A DNA stretch of 64,000 nucleotides from Chrysoperla carnea (GCF_905475395.1 NC_058340.1:61482181-61546180); one strand, 5' to 3'. Shown: positions 10,979 to 24,824, counted from the first letter of the stretch. Made by a program: numbers and translations. Notes: a model not told the origin generated them from the sequence alone.

Positions 10979-11442
10979 ATATCTTTAAATTTGTTTTTAA
11001 TTTTGACGGATTACTTTTCTTAAATTTTTTAATAAAAAAATATTTTTTCTTCTAATTTGAGAAATTTGTTAAATAATTTGGCTTAATTTTTTTCATCAAC
11101 AAATATTTGATATTTCTTTTAAAATTATTCTTTAATAATTAAAAATAGATGCAAATGATGTTCCAAGAATTGATTTTGTATTCAAGTAGATAAAAAATAT
11201 TTTGTTTTTAATATCTTTAAATTTGTTTTTAATTTTGACGGATTACTTTTCTTAAATTTTTTAATAAAAAAATATTTTTTCTTCTAATTTGAGAAATTTG
11301 TTAAATAATTTGGCTTAATTTTTTTCATCAACAAATATTTGATATTTCTTTTAAAATTATTCTTTAATAATTAAAAATAGATGCAAATAATGTTCCAAGA
11401 ATTGATTTTGTATTCAAGTAGATAAAAAATATTTTGTTTTTA
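10979..11442. repeat. 232-bp direct tandem duplication (two copies)
   Basis: Copy 1 spans 10979-11210 and copy 2 spans 11211-11442, directly adjacent. Both start ATATCTTTAAATTTG and end TATTTTGTTTTTA. I see only about one difference (CAAATGATG in the first, CAAATAATG in the second), so the duplication is recent or homogenised, or could be an assembly artefact. Confidence 0.95.
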
Positions 11443-13329
11443 AAGTACAAAAATTTTAATTCCTGTATATTCTTCTTAACGTAACGAGTCGATAATTCTA
11501 GGAAAATTATAAGTACATATTGATTTCAGAACATATTGTTTCCAAAAAATATTTGTTTAAAAATCTTATTTCTTCTATCTTTCACTTTATTTTGAATTTG
11601 GTATTACTGAAGCTTTTATTACACAGAACACTTTAAAAAGCACTCTGTTAACGGTATATGTTTTTGAAATTAGTCACAGCTTGGAAAATCCGTAGAAAAG
11701 TCAACAGTAATAACTGTTGTTTGATCAAATAATTTGTATATCGTCTCCAATAATTTAAAAACAAATTATTTACTTGAGATAAACTTAATTTCAACTTCCC
11801 AACAATTGTATTATTATAAGTATATGTCTAAATTAAATAAAAATTTTTAAATTGAGCGCTTTTTTTAAACGATTTCACATGTTTTGGACAAGCTCTAAAT
11901 TATCAAATTAAGTTGAATTTCTGAAATTAAAAAATAATATAAACGTTTTTGAAGAGCATAATTTAATCATCTTCTTTTGCAAAATATAATACTTCTAGTA
12001 GTAAGTCACTTTGATTTGATTCATAAGAGTTATTTCTATTGAATAAATTATAAAGTAAAATGAATTTCCTTTCTATATTTTAAGGAAGTGACGTTTTTAA
12101 TATCAATTTCCGTTTTAAATATCTATATATTATCTTGCCTATTCTATATGTGTTTGTAATATTATTATATAAAACTTTGGCGTTATTTCAAATGATATCC
12201 GATTATGATATTTATGTTTGATATTTTTTTTTGCTTTTCCCAACTGATTCAAACATCATTTATTGATTAATCAGGTAGTTCCTTGATTGTTATCGTTCGT
12301 TTATTAATATACGTATAGTAATTAATTTCTTCTTTATCCAAAAGAAGTTTTTATAAAATTATTATCAATTATTAGGACCCATAATTAAAAAAAATGCAGT
12401 GTTCTTCTTTAATAATTTTTTATTACATAATTATAATGATAGGTGAAATTGTGAAAACTCAATAAAACATAGAATTTTGATAATTGAAATAGATATAAAA
12501 TCATTCTATCCTCTTGATACAAAAACTACATAATGATACTCAATTTATATGGATTAATAGCGTGATTTTTGCTAAACAAGGGCTAAAAATATAAATAAAT
12601 TGGGTATTATTTGTTTGTATTATTAAAAATTATTTAATCATGAGAGTAGACTTTGCATACTAATTATAAGGAAAAATAGCGCGCACTAAGCACTAAAAAT
12701 TCTATGAATAAAAGCTATTAAATTTTTTTTTTTGCATATTAAATTTCCAAATGCCTTATTAATATTCAATTAAATCTCTAATAAGTACCAAAATTCTTCG
12801 AACAAATTATAATTTCCCCAATTTCCATTTAAAAAAAATTGGAATTTGTTATTAATAGGACATAAATTTTTATTAAGTGGAATCCGGTTTTCAAAAGAAA
12901 TCACCTGAGGCGCATTTTTAAAATTTTTTCCTTCTAATAAATTTTCTAACATATATATTATCATATCGTACTCCACAAAAACTTGTAAATCAAAAATATA
13001 TATACTTATATGAGTGCGAAATATTTTTCAAGGGTTTTTTTTTTTGCTCTATATAACAATTCACATTCTGCTTGCCTACTTAGGTGTGGCAAACGCGAAT
13101 ATATTGGGATTTACGAGTTATGTGTAGTACGTACGATATTTAGGTATGAGAGTATACACACAGACACACACATATTTACCGGCAAACATATATACCATAA
13201 CCGGCACATTGAAGCTTTCCATGTGAAGGGCACAGAAGGAAAATCAAACTATGTCATACAGACATTGAACTGAGAAATGTTTTATAAAAAGTTGTAAATC
13301 TTCCGGAAAAGGATTTTTAAATATGAATT
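11443..13329. other. intronic sequence, nothing recognised
   Basis: AT-rich intron sequence without a supported gene or a repeat that I can match elsewhere in the window. Confidence 0.5.
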
Positions 13330-13625
13330 AAGGTAGTTCAAAAGCGCCAAGGCAAGTTTAGACTTGTATTTGAAATTATTTGTACCTTTTTGAGAAAAAA
13401 ATGGGAATAAAATTTTTCGATATCTGCCTTGGTTTTCGAAATATCGAAAGCTAAATAATTAAACAAAATTTTCAATTTTCGATGTTTTGAAAATTACTCC
13501 AGATATCGAAAATTTGTATTCTTATTTTTCTTCTTATATTGTCAATAATATAATAATTCACCATCAAAATTGAAAAAAAATATTCACCACTACCGTGCTC
13601 ATACATCCTTACTCAGTCGGACACA
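13330..13625 (+). repeat. dispersed repeat family 'GCGCCAAGGCAAG', copy 1
   Basis: The element starts near AGCGCCAAGGCAAGTTTAGA. It contains TTTTTCGATATCTGCCTTGG and TTTTCGAAATATCGAAAGCT and ends after ACTACCGTGCTCATACATCC. Related copies lie at 51718-52030 (most complete), 62562-62745 and a fragment at 49795-49850, all in the same orientation. The class is unknown and it is non-coding. Confidence 0.8.
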
Positions 13626-15883
13626 GCGAATTTTTTTTAATACTTGAAAGAATCTACAGATGGCCTCTCAATTAAAATTAGTATTAGATGTAGCTCACAG
13701 ATGGTGCCACTGTCTCTGCATATATATATTGACATATACATTGTAATAAATAAAAAATGCCGTTGTTTTTTATTATTTATTTTGTCGTAGCAAACTTTAC
13801 GCTATAAAATGACAATTCTAGTTTTAAAAAAAAATAATGCGACAAAGCTTGTTTTATCGTGTACCCTTTTTTTGTTATATCATCGAAGAGAGAAGAGTGG
13901 TGAACAGAATTGCGGAATTTTGCGTAAGAGAGATATTGATATAATTTATACGATATAGAAAGAGAAATGAAAATTTGTATTGTAAGAGAGCGGGTGGTCG
14001 GAGTGGTTTGGTTTTAGTTTTAATATTTGTTAGAAAGTTTTCGATGGTATGAGGTTTTTTTAGTGTCGTTGCACTTTGGTATTGTGTATATGTGTATTTG
14101 TGTACCTCTTCTCTATATCTATTAACGTACGTGTGGTTGTTCGTTTATTTTCGTCAAGGTCACATCGAAATATGGCGGGAATTAAATGGATACATATACA
14201 TACGTATATAATACACATTCACACACTAAAACGCATGTCAAACATGGTATTTTCTCTAAAACTACAATGGTGGTAATTTTCTTTAATGCGACTATTATGA
14301 AAAAGAAGAGATCGAAAAGTTTCTTCTACTTTAACGTTACGATATATGTTTAATAAGTCTTTTAGGCTGAGTTTACGCCAAGGATTCGATAATTACTACA
14401 GTCTGGCCGATTAAATCATCTTGGGGATCATCGTTTCTGTCTTATCAAACAGCTTTCTTGAGATTTGTTGTAAACTTGAGACGTTTTCTTCCTTCTTACG
14501 GTTTTTCTCTCCATTTTCGCATTCTATTCAGAAGATAAAAGTCGGAGTATGTCAAAATGTACTTCAAGATAATCGGGTGTCTATTGCGAAATCAGAAATT
14601 TGGTTCATAATAACTGCATTTTCCTCGAAGATCATAGCTTTAATGAATTTGAGACATTTTTCCACGTTTTAGCATTTTATTGGCTAGCGAATTTAGTAGT
14701 ACTAATGTTGGCAAAGTACACTCTGTGCTACAAATATCGACGTGTTTTACCATTCTAAGTGGAATAGCTATAACATTATGTGTGAATTAAATGTACTGTT
14801 CTAGTAAAATCACTTAGAATGACTTTTTTGAACGACCTATACTTCAGTTCTCATAGTATCCGGTTTATTACATTTTTTCTAGGAATACAAAGTTTTGCCA
14901 TACTGTTCAAATAATATGAATTCGACAATACCATTTTCAAATAATAACATTCTTGTTAAATATATAAATTCCTTATTGCTGGGATAATAAATGAATTAAC
15001 TAAAAATCTACTACATTCAAACATCGAAGTCGAAACCCACGCACATACCATCGTTATAATAATACCATACCATAAACTGACATCGACTCAAGTAACGTTA
15101 GGACGTATGGTTACAGGGCCACTACTCTCGACGTTCTCCTCTATGATTGTACAACCAACAAACCAAAATAAAAAAAATGTTTAAAACGCATGCGTATGGC
15201 GGGATTTTATTATTAGTTTACATGCAATAATATATTTTATTTTTCTTTTTATATTTGATGTGCTATGTTAAAAATATATAATAATTATTTCATTTTTATA
15301 ATAGATCTACAGCTAACAACACTTTTAATTGTCTTAGAAAGTGTAGCTGCCGTTGAAACAATCTTTTTTGTTGTTATAAAAGATAATAATTGGAAGTAAT
15401 TTTCAATTCCAACCCTGGGGGCTCAACAAGGCATAATTACTAAGATATCGAGTAAAATTAAAAAATTTAGAACGTTATTCGTTATAAATTAACAAACAAC
15501 TTAAATTTTTTCTGTCGAATTTTTTAAGCTAACGGAAAAAAGGACAAATTTAATATCTGTATCAATGACGTACAAAAGTTTATGAGTATTGAAAGTGTTG
15601 TTAGCTGTCGATCTATGATAATGCTGTTTTAGTTACAACTTTGGGTTCGAATAATAGTATAATAATTTTATCAAGGTTATTACCTGTAATGTTAATGTTG
15701 TTGTACAGTTTGCAATTATCACACTATCAAATAGTATATTATTTATTTTATACAAAATTTTCAATAATCTGAAATTATTGCGTTTTTCTCGTAAAATGAA
15801 CTCTGGTATTATTGGTACAAAATGCATCCCAAACTCTTATAAGAAAATTCATTTACGTAAAGTTTACACAGAATGTTTTTGTA
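13626..15883. other. intronic sequence with a possible regulatory patch
   Basis: No gene is supported. Around 14154-14181 are a TCAAGGTCA motif (FTZ-F1/ERR-type nuclear receptor site) and, 11 bp later, GGCGGGAA (E2F-type). Single motif matches are weak evidence. The rest is AT-rich with purine-rich stretches near 13880-14000. Confidence 0.35.
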
Positions 15884-16085
15884 GGTCAGTAATTAAGGGG
15901 GGGGGGGGGGCGAGTAGTACGTTAAAACACTTAATTTTAGAATCAGGAACATGTGTGTTTCGAAAAAATGGTCAATAATCTAATAGGGTGGGAAACGACG
16001 CCTCCAAAAGCTTCTGTTTCAGGGCACAAGTTCCTGATAACAAAATACTTGTTTTAACGTACTCCCACCCTTTTAATTATTGACC
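15884..16085. repeat. imperfect inverted-repeat element with G-tract
   Basis: The left end GGTCAGTAATTAAGGG and the right end CCTTTTAATTATTGACC are complementary. Inner pairs (ACGTTAAAACAC / TGTTTTAACGT; TCAGGAAC / GTTCCTGA) extend the hairpin. A third related terminus (GGTCAATAATCTAATAGG) lies at 15971, inside the element. A run of about 14 Gs starts near 15897. This looks like a small fold-back/MITE, possibly nested. Confidence 0.75.
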
Positions 16086-17083
16086 ATTAACGGGAAGAGA
16101 GAAATGCAATTTTATTTCGGACAGGAAATCACATTTTTTACATATTGAATTCCCTACAATAAAAATTTATTTTTCCATTTTGAAATAAAATTTTTTTTCG
16201 TTTTGTTTATAAAATTCCGTATTTGAAAGAATTTATTGAAAAATTATGGTATTTATTATTGGTATATTATATTTCTATGTATAAATTAATAATATTACAA
16301 AATACCATTTTAAATAATATTAATTACAAATTTTTCAAGGCAATAAGTAATCAATTAATCATTTCACACATTACAAAAAATTTTATTTTTTACCATGGTC
16401 TTTGTTTTAAAGAATAATAATAATAATATAGATTTTTTTTATTTTTATAACAATAATACACAGTTAGGGTTACACAACAAATTATCATTTTGAAAAATAA
16501 TAATTATAAATGAACTCGAATACCTGTTGAAAAATCGACCATGTTTTTATTTGAATCTGAAGCTTTTGTATTTTTGCCTCAATAATTCACGACTTATGTA
16601 TAATTTGTCCCTTGTCTGACTTTTTAAGTTGATTTTTCTTGATAAAAAAAATAGAATCCTTTTGACTCGAATTTACATTGAATATCGCACATCGGATGTT
16701 TAAAACGGTTTAAAAATTATAAATAATAAATTTAATTTATGAAAAAAAAAGTTATATGAATTGTTAATAACGCTACCCGCCTCAATCACACAGTTTTTTT
16801 TTTAATTAGATGCAAATTGAATTCGTCGATAATACAATTTCTTTTTCTTTTTAAAAATATATCATACGGTGCCATCAAAAATCAGTTTATTATTTAATTG
16901 AAAAATTATAATAAAATAATTATTTATAAACAGTTAATTTTATTACAAAAGAATACATTTTTATGCTTTTTTTTTTTTTTTTTTTAATTTAAATATATGA
17001 GTACTTCCGATGTAGTATAAATTGCATTTAATGAGAGTTTTAACAATAATAATTATAAAATTCAAAAAAGGATTCAGATATCT

Positions 17084-17306
17084 ATGAATATATCTGTCAA
17101 ACTTATTTGTGTTTTTTCGTATAGTGATACCCATATTATGTCATCAAATTAGGTGCCCGCGTTTTTGACAGTTTAAAAAGGTTTAAAATTTAATTTAAGT
17201 TTTTGGCAAGAAAAAGTGTGTATTTTTCCGAAATAAATTTTTTGTGGCTTTTTATTAGCAAAATCAACATTTTGAAGTACTTTTTCAAAAATAGTGGAAT
17301 ACCTTA
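17084..17306 (-). repeat. dispersed repeat family 'AACTGTCAAAAACGCGGGC', copy 1
   Basis: Read on the minus strand, this contains the same ordered blocks as copies at 35508-35850 and 39281-39590: a TATTCCACTATTTTTGAAAA-type start, TTTTGCTAATAAAAAGCC, AAACTGTCAAAAACGCGGGC, and CAAACTTATTTGTG read on the plus strand. The terminal portion present in the other two copies is missing here. It is non-coding. Confidence 0.8.
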
Positions 17307-20300
17307 TTTGAAGAAATTTCTTTCACATATTCATATGTATTGTATCTAAGTAAATGTTTATATCGGAAGTAAATAATTTCAGTAAACAATAATATAATGT
17401 TATATAAAAAATTTGCATAGTAGAATATGATTCCAATAAATTATAAAAAAAAACTCAAGATATCCGTTTTGCAATTATTTATTTATTTTTATTATTTTGC
17501 AAAAATTTACTTACATATAAACAATATTTATTTAAATTATACTTAGACTAATAAATTATATAAACAGGAAATTGGATATCAAAATACCGATTTTTTTCTC
17601 TAGTTATATGAGAATAGTGGAATTTTCATTCAGTTTATTTTTGCAGATAAATGAAAATTTTCTTAATGAACGATATTATTTCGTTATTTTGTATATGTAT
17701 ATATTTTTTTTTACAAAAACGGATATGAATATTTTTATTACTTGTAAATTAAACAGTTAAAATCTATGTTAAATGCATCCTTGATTATGCATTTTTTAAC
17801 ATACAGTAAAACTTCTTTAAAAAGTATATTAACAAATTATTCTAATGAATTTGCGACAATCTTTATTAAAAAACCAGATAATTAAAATTTAAAAAACAAT
17901 TTTTTCTAGTTGTTCAGTTGCCATAAATTATAGAACTTTAACATAAACAAAAAAATATCTTTAAACTTATTTGATCTTCTTCTGATACTCTTTATGAAAA
18001 TGTTTGTAATGTTGCGTTAAATTTTAAAACAATTGAAAAAAAAACCTTTATTGAGATGCCGAAAAATCGAAAGTGAATAAAATAATTATTTTGACTAAAT
18101 TTGATTTGAAAAATTAAAATACAATGAAATCATAACATTTAAATTTGTTTATACAAATTTTACTGTACAACAAAGCATAATGTTATGTATAAATTAAATA
18201 ACTTTGTTAATTATATAATTAATATCTTAATAGTCATAATAATAACAGATAATCTATATATTAATTATTTTAATTATGTTGAAAATTAATTATTAAATCA
18301 TATTTTATATCGCTGCGCTTTACGATTATACTTACTTCGTTCGTTATTGCTATTACTATGAAGAAAAATAAAAAATAATTGTTATACTTTTTTAATTTAA
18401 ATTCCAAAAACACGATAAGTAATACAAACTTAACAATCTAATTCAATTTCAACAGAATCAGTTTGTATATATTGTATGAGAAAATTTGGCATTAAAAATG
18501 TTATAGATTTCTAAGAAATCATGGTACAGAAAATAACTTGTTTTTAGCATTAATATATTCAAAATTAATAAAAAAGATTCTGTTTGAAATGGAGGCAATT
18601 GTGCTGAGTATAAAGATCTGAAAGGATTCGGTTGAAAGATTGTTCATTGCAACATTAAAGACGTTCCTCGCAAAGCGATGAAATTATTTATAAAGAAATT
18701 ATATGAGACATTTGTTTCAAATATCAGTGTGGTTTCTGTTAGAACTTGGGGAAATAAGACTAAATCGATATTTTCCATAGTTTTTGAAATATTGATGCCT
18801 TAAGAATTAGAGAAAATCACTTATAAAAGAAATAACACACAAATGCATGCAATTTTATCAATTTAAATATATTTTATGGAAAAACGAGTGCCGCTTTGGC
18901 CCTTTCCGAGAAATGTCCTCAACCGAAATTTCTTAGATAAAGCAGATAGGAAGAAAAATGATGAAAAATTGTAGCAAATTTTATTTTTAAATTTTCCTGC
19001 TTACATATATTTTTGCCGCTTGGATCCTTATTTCTTCGGACTCTAACGTAAACTTAACTTCTTTCTGATTACCATTTTTATTTCATTATCGATAGTTCAC
19101 ACCGAAAATTCTTATAATAGCATATTTATCTAAACAGACCTGACGAAATTGTAAAGGTTCGAATGTTTATTCTACGGAGAACATAAAAAAAAAATTTCAG
19201 CGAATAAATTACATGTAATTTCAATACGTTTCTACTTTAACATCAAACGATAAAAATAAATGACCTTCGTCACTCTAAAAATAATATACCTTTTTTGTTG
19301 ATATATCCCTTTTGGCAAAATGTATATAAAAAGCAATTTATTTTTCGTAATAATTTTCTATGTGGTGGTGACCCATATTACAAAATTAAAATACAATTAT
19401 TAGTTGATTCTACCACTATATAATTTTATTTCACAATGGGTCACACACACATGGGGAGAGATTACAGCAAACACCAGACGGTTCTAATAGTCAAAAGAGA
19501 GACTAAGGTCAGTATTTAGTGAGAGAGGTATACCCACAATATAATTGGCAAACTTAATTAATTTGACATGTGTTGTTATTGTTTACGTCTGGTCGGACAA
19601 ACTGTTTTAAAAAGTACAAACAGGGAACAATTTAATCAATTGATTTCGTCTGATGGTACCAACAAAAAAAATTAGATGCAAAAAAAAATTATAATTATTT
19701 AATTTAAAAGGTTACATTCAAATTATTATATTAATTATTATAATTAAAAAATTAGACCTTGTCTCGAAATTTGTATGTCAATCAAAATTTAATAATGCTT
19801 TTTTGCAACAAAGTTGCATATTGTTAAATTGGTTGGCAGGCGTGGGATTGACTTATGTCTGAAAATAAAATAATGATGATCAAAACATTGGCTAACTTCT
19901 TCAAGTCGGTGATTTAAAAAGAATCAAAATCAAATATACGGGATGTTTATGTTTTAATTGACCATATGTGTGCTTTGATCAACCATCATTTAATTTGATT
20001 GTTTAATTCAAGGGTACACAACGGTTCAATGTATTATCGGTTGAGTATTTCCCACGCGAATAATTTTTCATTTCTATTTTAATAAAAATATTTTTTTATA
20101 TTGGTAATTAAAGTAAATTTTAAAAAACGCTTGGGAAAAAATCAGAAAAGATAGTTTTTGTTATAAGTTAGACTCCTTAATTCTCTTCGATCATTACGAC
20201 GTTTAGTCCCACGGAGAATATTAAGAAAATTATTGTGCGATTCAATGTGCTTAAAGCATTTGCTTGTAGTTTGCCTGGCCGCGTCATTGGAAATTAAACC

Positions 20301-22215
20301 TTCTATTGGTTCTATTTTTGATAACAAAACAAAATCATCACTGGAATTTGAAATAATCCGACAAAATATTATATCTGTGTTATCATGATAAAGCGTGGAA
20401 GCGTTCTAAAATTTGATGAACTGTGATAAAACATAAAAGATTGAGGCGCTTATTTATTTATTTTTTAAATATATCCACATTTAAAATAAACACTCTATAT
20501 ATTTTAAAATATTGGTTACAACACAAAACCAGATATTTTTTTGGAACTATTGCAATTCTTAGAAAAATGTAATCACTACCAAAATGGAAAAAGCAAAAAA
20601 AAAATCAACATTGCTGCATACATAAATATTGTGTATATCGAATTTCAACAAAATCTTTTTGATATTAAACCGGCCGATTTATTTTTGTTTGGTAACAAAG
20701 TACTATTGTCTGTGATTAAGCGGGCGTATAAGTTTTTTGTTTTTGTATAATATTTTTACCTATACAGTGTGGCCAAACATATTCATGCTTTGCTACTTAC
20801 ATATACATCAACTAACAGTGTTACAGAATATACTAACAAGCGAGTTTTAGCCATGTATGTTTACGCATTCAAACAAGTGGGCTAAAGTCATTTTTGTTTA
20901 CAATATTAACAATTCCAGAAGAAATATATTTTGTGGCTATAATTGCTGGAATCTGAACCGATTTTTAAGTCAAAATTTGATTCCAAAAACATATTTTAAA
21001 TCAGAAATTTGCTCTTAAACTTGGAAAATCGAAAATCCGATCGCAATATTAATTTGCTAAAATTCACTTTATAGATCAGATAAATACTTTATTGATTTTT
21101 AATTTAAAATAAATAGTTTTAGTGGTGGCCACTCTGTATAAATATGTGGCTCTCACACTAATAACTAACTTACCGCTGTTAGTTCAGTGAGTCAATATTT
21201 TTGCAGTCATACTACTAACCCAGACAACAGACATGTGAACTATTATTTTTTAAATTGTTTATTTTTTTTTTGAATTTCGTATTATTTTGTTTTTTGTAAT
21301 TTTATTTTAAATATAGATATTCAAGGACGCGATATATGTAATTTGAAACTACCATATATTTAAATTTTTTTGTTTGAAAAAACGCAACAAACATAACAAA
21401 TTAAGAACTCAATTAGCATGTCAGTTTATTTCGGTAATAATCATAAGGAGTAGTTAGTTAACGCTAAATCATGACTTTTTTTAAATGATTATAATTTAAT
21501 TTTGGAAAATTAGATGCATCCAAGTTTTTTTTTATGTATTTTGACCTAAAAAACCCGAACTTTTTGAAACAACTTGAAAAATAACATTTTTTGCAAAATA
21601 ATTTTTATCATTTCTGACAAATTTTAAATAAAAATAAGAGGATATAAAAATAGCTTATTTTTATGTTTTTTCAAATGTCAAATATTGTTCAATACTGCTG
21701 TCAATATTTTAAGGCTCAAAACAAGACAAACATACTAGAATCAAATCCAATTCGAAAATTTTTTGGTTTTGATGGTATTCCAATCATTCTTATACTTTAC
21801 TTCTTTTCTTAGTAATTTTCATGAAAAAAATGACAAAATAGTTTTTACAAAACTGTAAAAAGTATCGATTTGGCTATTTAAAAAAAATTTTAGGTTATAA
21901 ATAATTTTGTGGTTGTTTAGTATTTCCAATCATTCTTATAAAATTATTTTCTTGGTAATTTCCGTGTAAAAAATGACAAAATAGTATTTTCAAAATTGTA
22001 AAAAATGTCGATTTATCTATTTAACCAAAAATTTTGGTTAAAACTGATCTGGCGAATAAAACTATTGTCAAAATTCGTACATTTTAAGCAAGTTGTATGC
22101 CAATATGTACACATACAGCTGATATATTTGCGTATATCTCGTTATAATCGATATCGTTATAGCCGCTTCTTTCATGTATGTATTTAAGTGGAGGTTCAAT
22201 CAGGACTTCTCATGA
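17307..22215. other. intronic sequence, nothing recognised
   Basis: About 4.9 kb of AT-rich sequence. A 61-codon minus-strand frame near 20142-20327 has slightly less biased composition than its surroundings but no recognisable motif. No gene, structural RNA or repeat family could be supported. Confidence 0.45.
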
Positions 22216-22450
22216 CGTAGGTTAGGTTAGGTTATATTGGCTGTCCACGAAGGACATACTTAGACTACAAAGCCCATTGAGATACCATATATGTGTTTTA
22301 CCACCTTTCCAGCTGATAATTTCATTTGAAATTGCCGAGTGCACCTCCTACATGCATATACCATGCACTACATCAGCCCATCACAACTATTTATTAAATT
22401 AATTTTGTTGCGACAGCGGGAATCGAACCCGCTACCCTATGCATATCGCA
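22216..22450 (-). repeat. tRNA-derived SINE-like element
   Basis: On the minus strand GCGGGTTCGATTCCCGC (plus 22418-22432) gives a good RNA polymerase III B box (GGTTCGATTCC). An A box is not clear, so the head is probably degraded. The body matches the fragment at 5925-6045. The plus-strand left end carries the short TAGGTTAGGTTAGGTTA tract. It is non-coding. Confidence 0.65.
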
Positions 22451-22723
22451 TCTCATGACGTAGCGTTAATGAAAAAAAAAATCCGCCTGCGTTGATCTTG
22501 AACTTAAAACATGAAATACACATATTTTGTGTATCTTTCTCAAAGTCAAATAAAAATTTAAATAAGACAAATGTACCATAATATTCTTAAGTAAGTAAAG
22601 TAATTGATTGTTGGTAATACATTATAATGATTATTTATATAAAAATTAAAATGGTATATAATGTTGTCCTTCACGCATTAAAAGAGACAGGTAACTACTA
22701 AAGTTCTCTTACATTCACACACA

Positions 22724-22745
22724 CACATACATACATACATACATA
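22724..22745. repeat. (CATA)n microsatellite
   Basis: A short run of CATA units preceded by CACACACA. Confidence 0.9.
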
Positions 22746-23225
22746 TTATTTTAAAACACAGAAGAGGACAATGATGTCATCATTTGTAATGACCGCTAGG
22801 CCAATGACCACACATTGAGGCGAAGGTCATACATAGGTAGGTACATAGTACATATATAATATTATAACACTTGTGAGGCTCCTTTTAAACACAATCAAAT
22901 GTTAGTGTATGTATACATTTTAATCATTACATGTATTGTGTAATAGCATAGGTTTATGTTTTTAAAGAATCTGAGAAAATTATTCAAAAAAAAAAAAATA
23001 TTGTGTACTTCCTTATATGTTTAATATATTATATTTGAAGTATTTTGTTTGATATTATTTAAAACAATTGTTTTTGTTTTTGGGTCGATTTTTGTTATAT
23101 ATATTTTAAAAATTTAGTACAAGGTCACCGTAAAGTAAACGAATTTGTTTATCATTTTTGATATTATGTAATTTTTATTACTTGATTACAATGCATTGTG
23201 GTTTTACATTATTGGCGAAAAAAAG

Positions 23226-23275
23226 AGGTGTCGTGGGACACATAGTAGGAACTATATACCTTTCGTATCTTCATT
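23226..23275. repeat. fragment of dispersed repeat shared with 42603-43078
   Basis: GGTGTCGTGGGACACATAGT and GTAGGAACTATATACCTTTC resemble the start of the longer element near 42604 (GGTGTCGTGGGGCACTCGGT). Only this end is present. Confidence 0.55.
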
Positions 23276-24676
23276 GAAATACAGTTTGCATTTGTCAATA
23301 CTTTAAATGTATAAATGAATCACTGACAAAAATAATTATGATATTTTCAATTATTAAAATGATAAAAAAAAAAGTTATGTAAATGAAACAATTGCAATAT
23401 AATTATTTGAGAATGCAACAAAAAACATAAGTGGCGCCTACAAAATAAATAATTATAAAATTCAATATTATTACACATCGGTTGAGGAAAATAATAATTA
23501 ATCAATACAAAATGGATTTCCCAATGATTTCATTTTTAGAAAATGTCTTCTATTGAATTGAGAAAATAACTTATTGAATATAAAATGAATTAATTTTAGA
23601 GAAAAAGGTTTTTTTTTGCGAGACTTTTGGGATTAAATTTTAACACACGCCACATTCTCTCAAAAATTCACTTTTGCTTCACAAGCTCTATTTTCATATT
23701 ATCTTTAAATGATCACTAATCACCAAGGAAATTTAAAGGACGGATTTTCATAAACACGAAGTTGCCACATAGTAAAATATCAATAAAATGACAAAAAAAA
23801 AACTGCATCTCGATATCTTCAGTAGTTTTTGACCTTCAAGAATATCATAGAAAATTGTAATCACATGTTAATTTATTTAAAAAACTTTGATTTGATTCAC
23901 CATTTCTAAATATTTTTTTAAAAAACTAGTAAATGGCGTCATTAATCACTGATACGAAAGAGAAATTTATCAGATTATTAAATCAACACAAATGTACCGT
24001 GCGAGCGGACGCAGGCAGTGGTTTTAAACATCAGTGATCTATGAAATATTAAAAATAAATATTATTTGACAATTTAATTACTTTCTCATTAGTTACCTAA
24101 ATACCAAGAATAAAATAAAAACGAGACCTATAAATCATATAATTATATACACAAAAGTTGAAGAACCGTTTTATTTTTATGAATTTAGAAACGTAATTAT
24201 ATCACATAGGTACATTTCATTCCCCAATAACTCTTGATGGTTTTTGATTGATTTGGTACCATGCAGCACAAATATTTAATCATTTTATTATTTGTTTATT
24301 TGTCAAACTATAAGAACTGAAATACTATTTGGAAATAACAAATATTATTAATAAAAATTTTATATTTTTTATTATTTAAGTAAATATATTTATATTTATT
24401 ATTTTATATATGAATATCAGAAATCGATAAAATTTTATTATAAACAGCTTTAACGTAAACTTTTTATTAGGTCTTTGGTCTCTAAATTCATTGTTATGTT
24501 GGCAAATAATTCTGAAAAGAATATGAATATCATAGAAATTTAAAAATATTCGATCATCGAAAAAATAAACTTATTATTAGCTTTTTGTTTATAAGTTAAC
24601 TTAAAACACGTTAACAAATAAAAGGCTTTTAAGTATTATAAACTTAACTAGTTGCCAAATTAACAATTTGCCAATA

Positions 24677-24824
24677 CAGTGGAACCTCGATTGCTCGACT
24701 CCCGAACGGAATTAACATTTTGTCGAGTAACAAAGTTTAAATAACTTCAGATATCGTGTTTTTAGATTTTCGGGTAAACTAAGGATTATGATTTAACGAG
24801 GTTCGAGTTATCGAGGTTCCACCC
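24677..24824. mobile_element. Tigger/pogo-type MITE (148 bp)
   Basis: The left end CAGTGGAACCTCGATTGCTC and the right end ATCGAGGTTCCACCC are inverted repeats that match the terminal repeats of pogo/Tigger elements of the Tc1-mariner superfamily. A TA dinucleotide flanks each side (24675-24676 and 24825-24826), as expected for a TA target-site duplication. It is too short to encode transposase and is therefore non-autonomous. Confidence 0.85.

Noticed and set aside
22217..22234. TTAGG-like tract as an interstitial telomere repeat
   Set aside because: Only about three imperfect units at the edge of a SINE-like element; too short to infer telomeric origin.
22690..22700. GACAG|GTAACT as a ratchet site
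   Set aside because: Purine-rich upstream sequence (AAAAGAGACAG); no acceptor tract.
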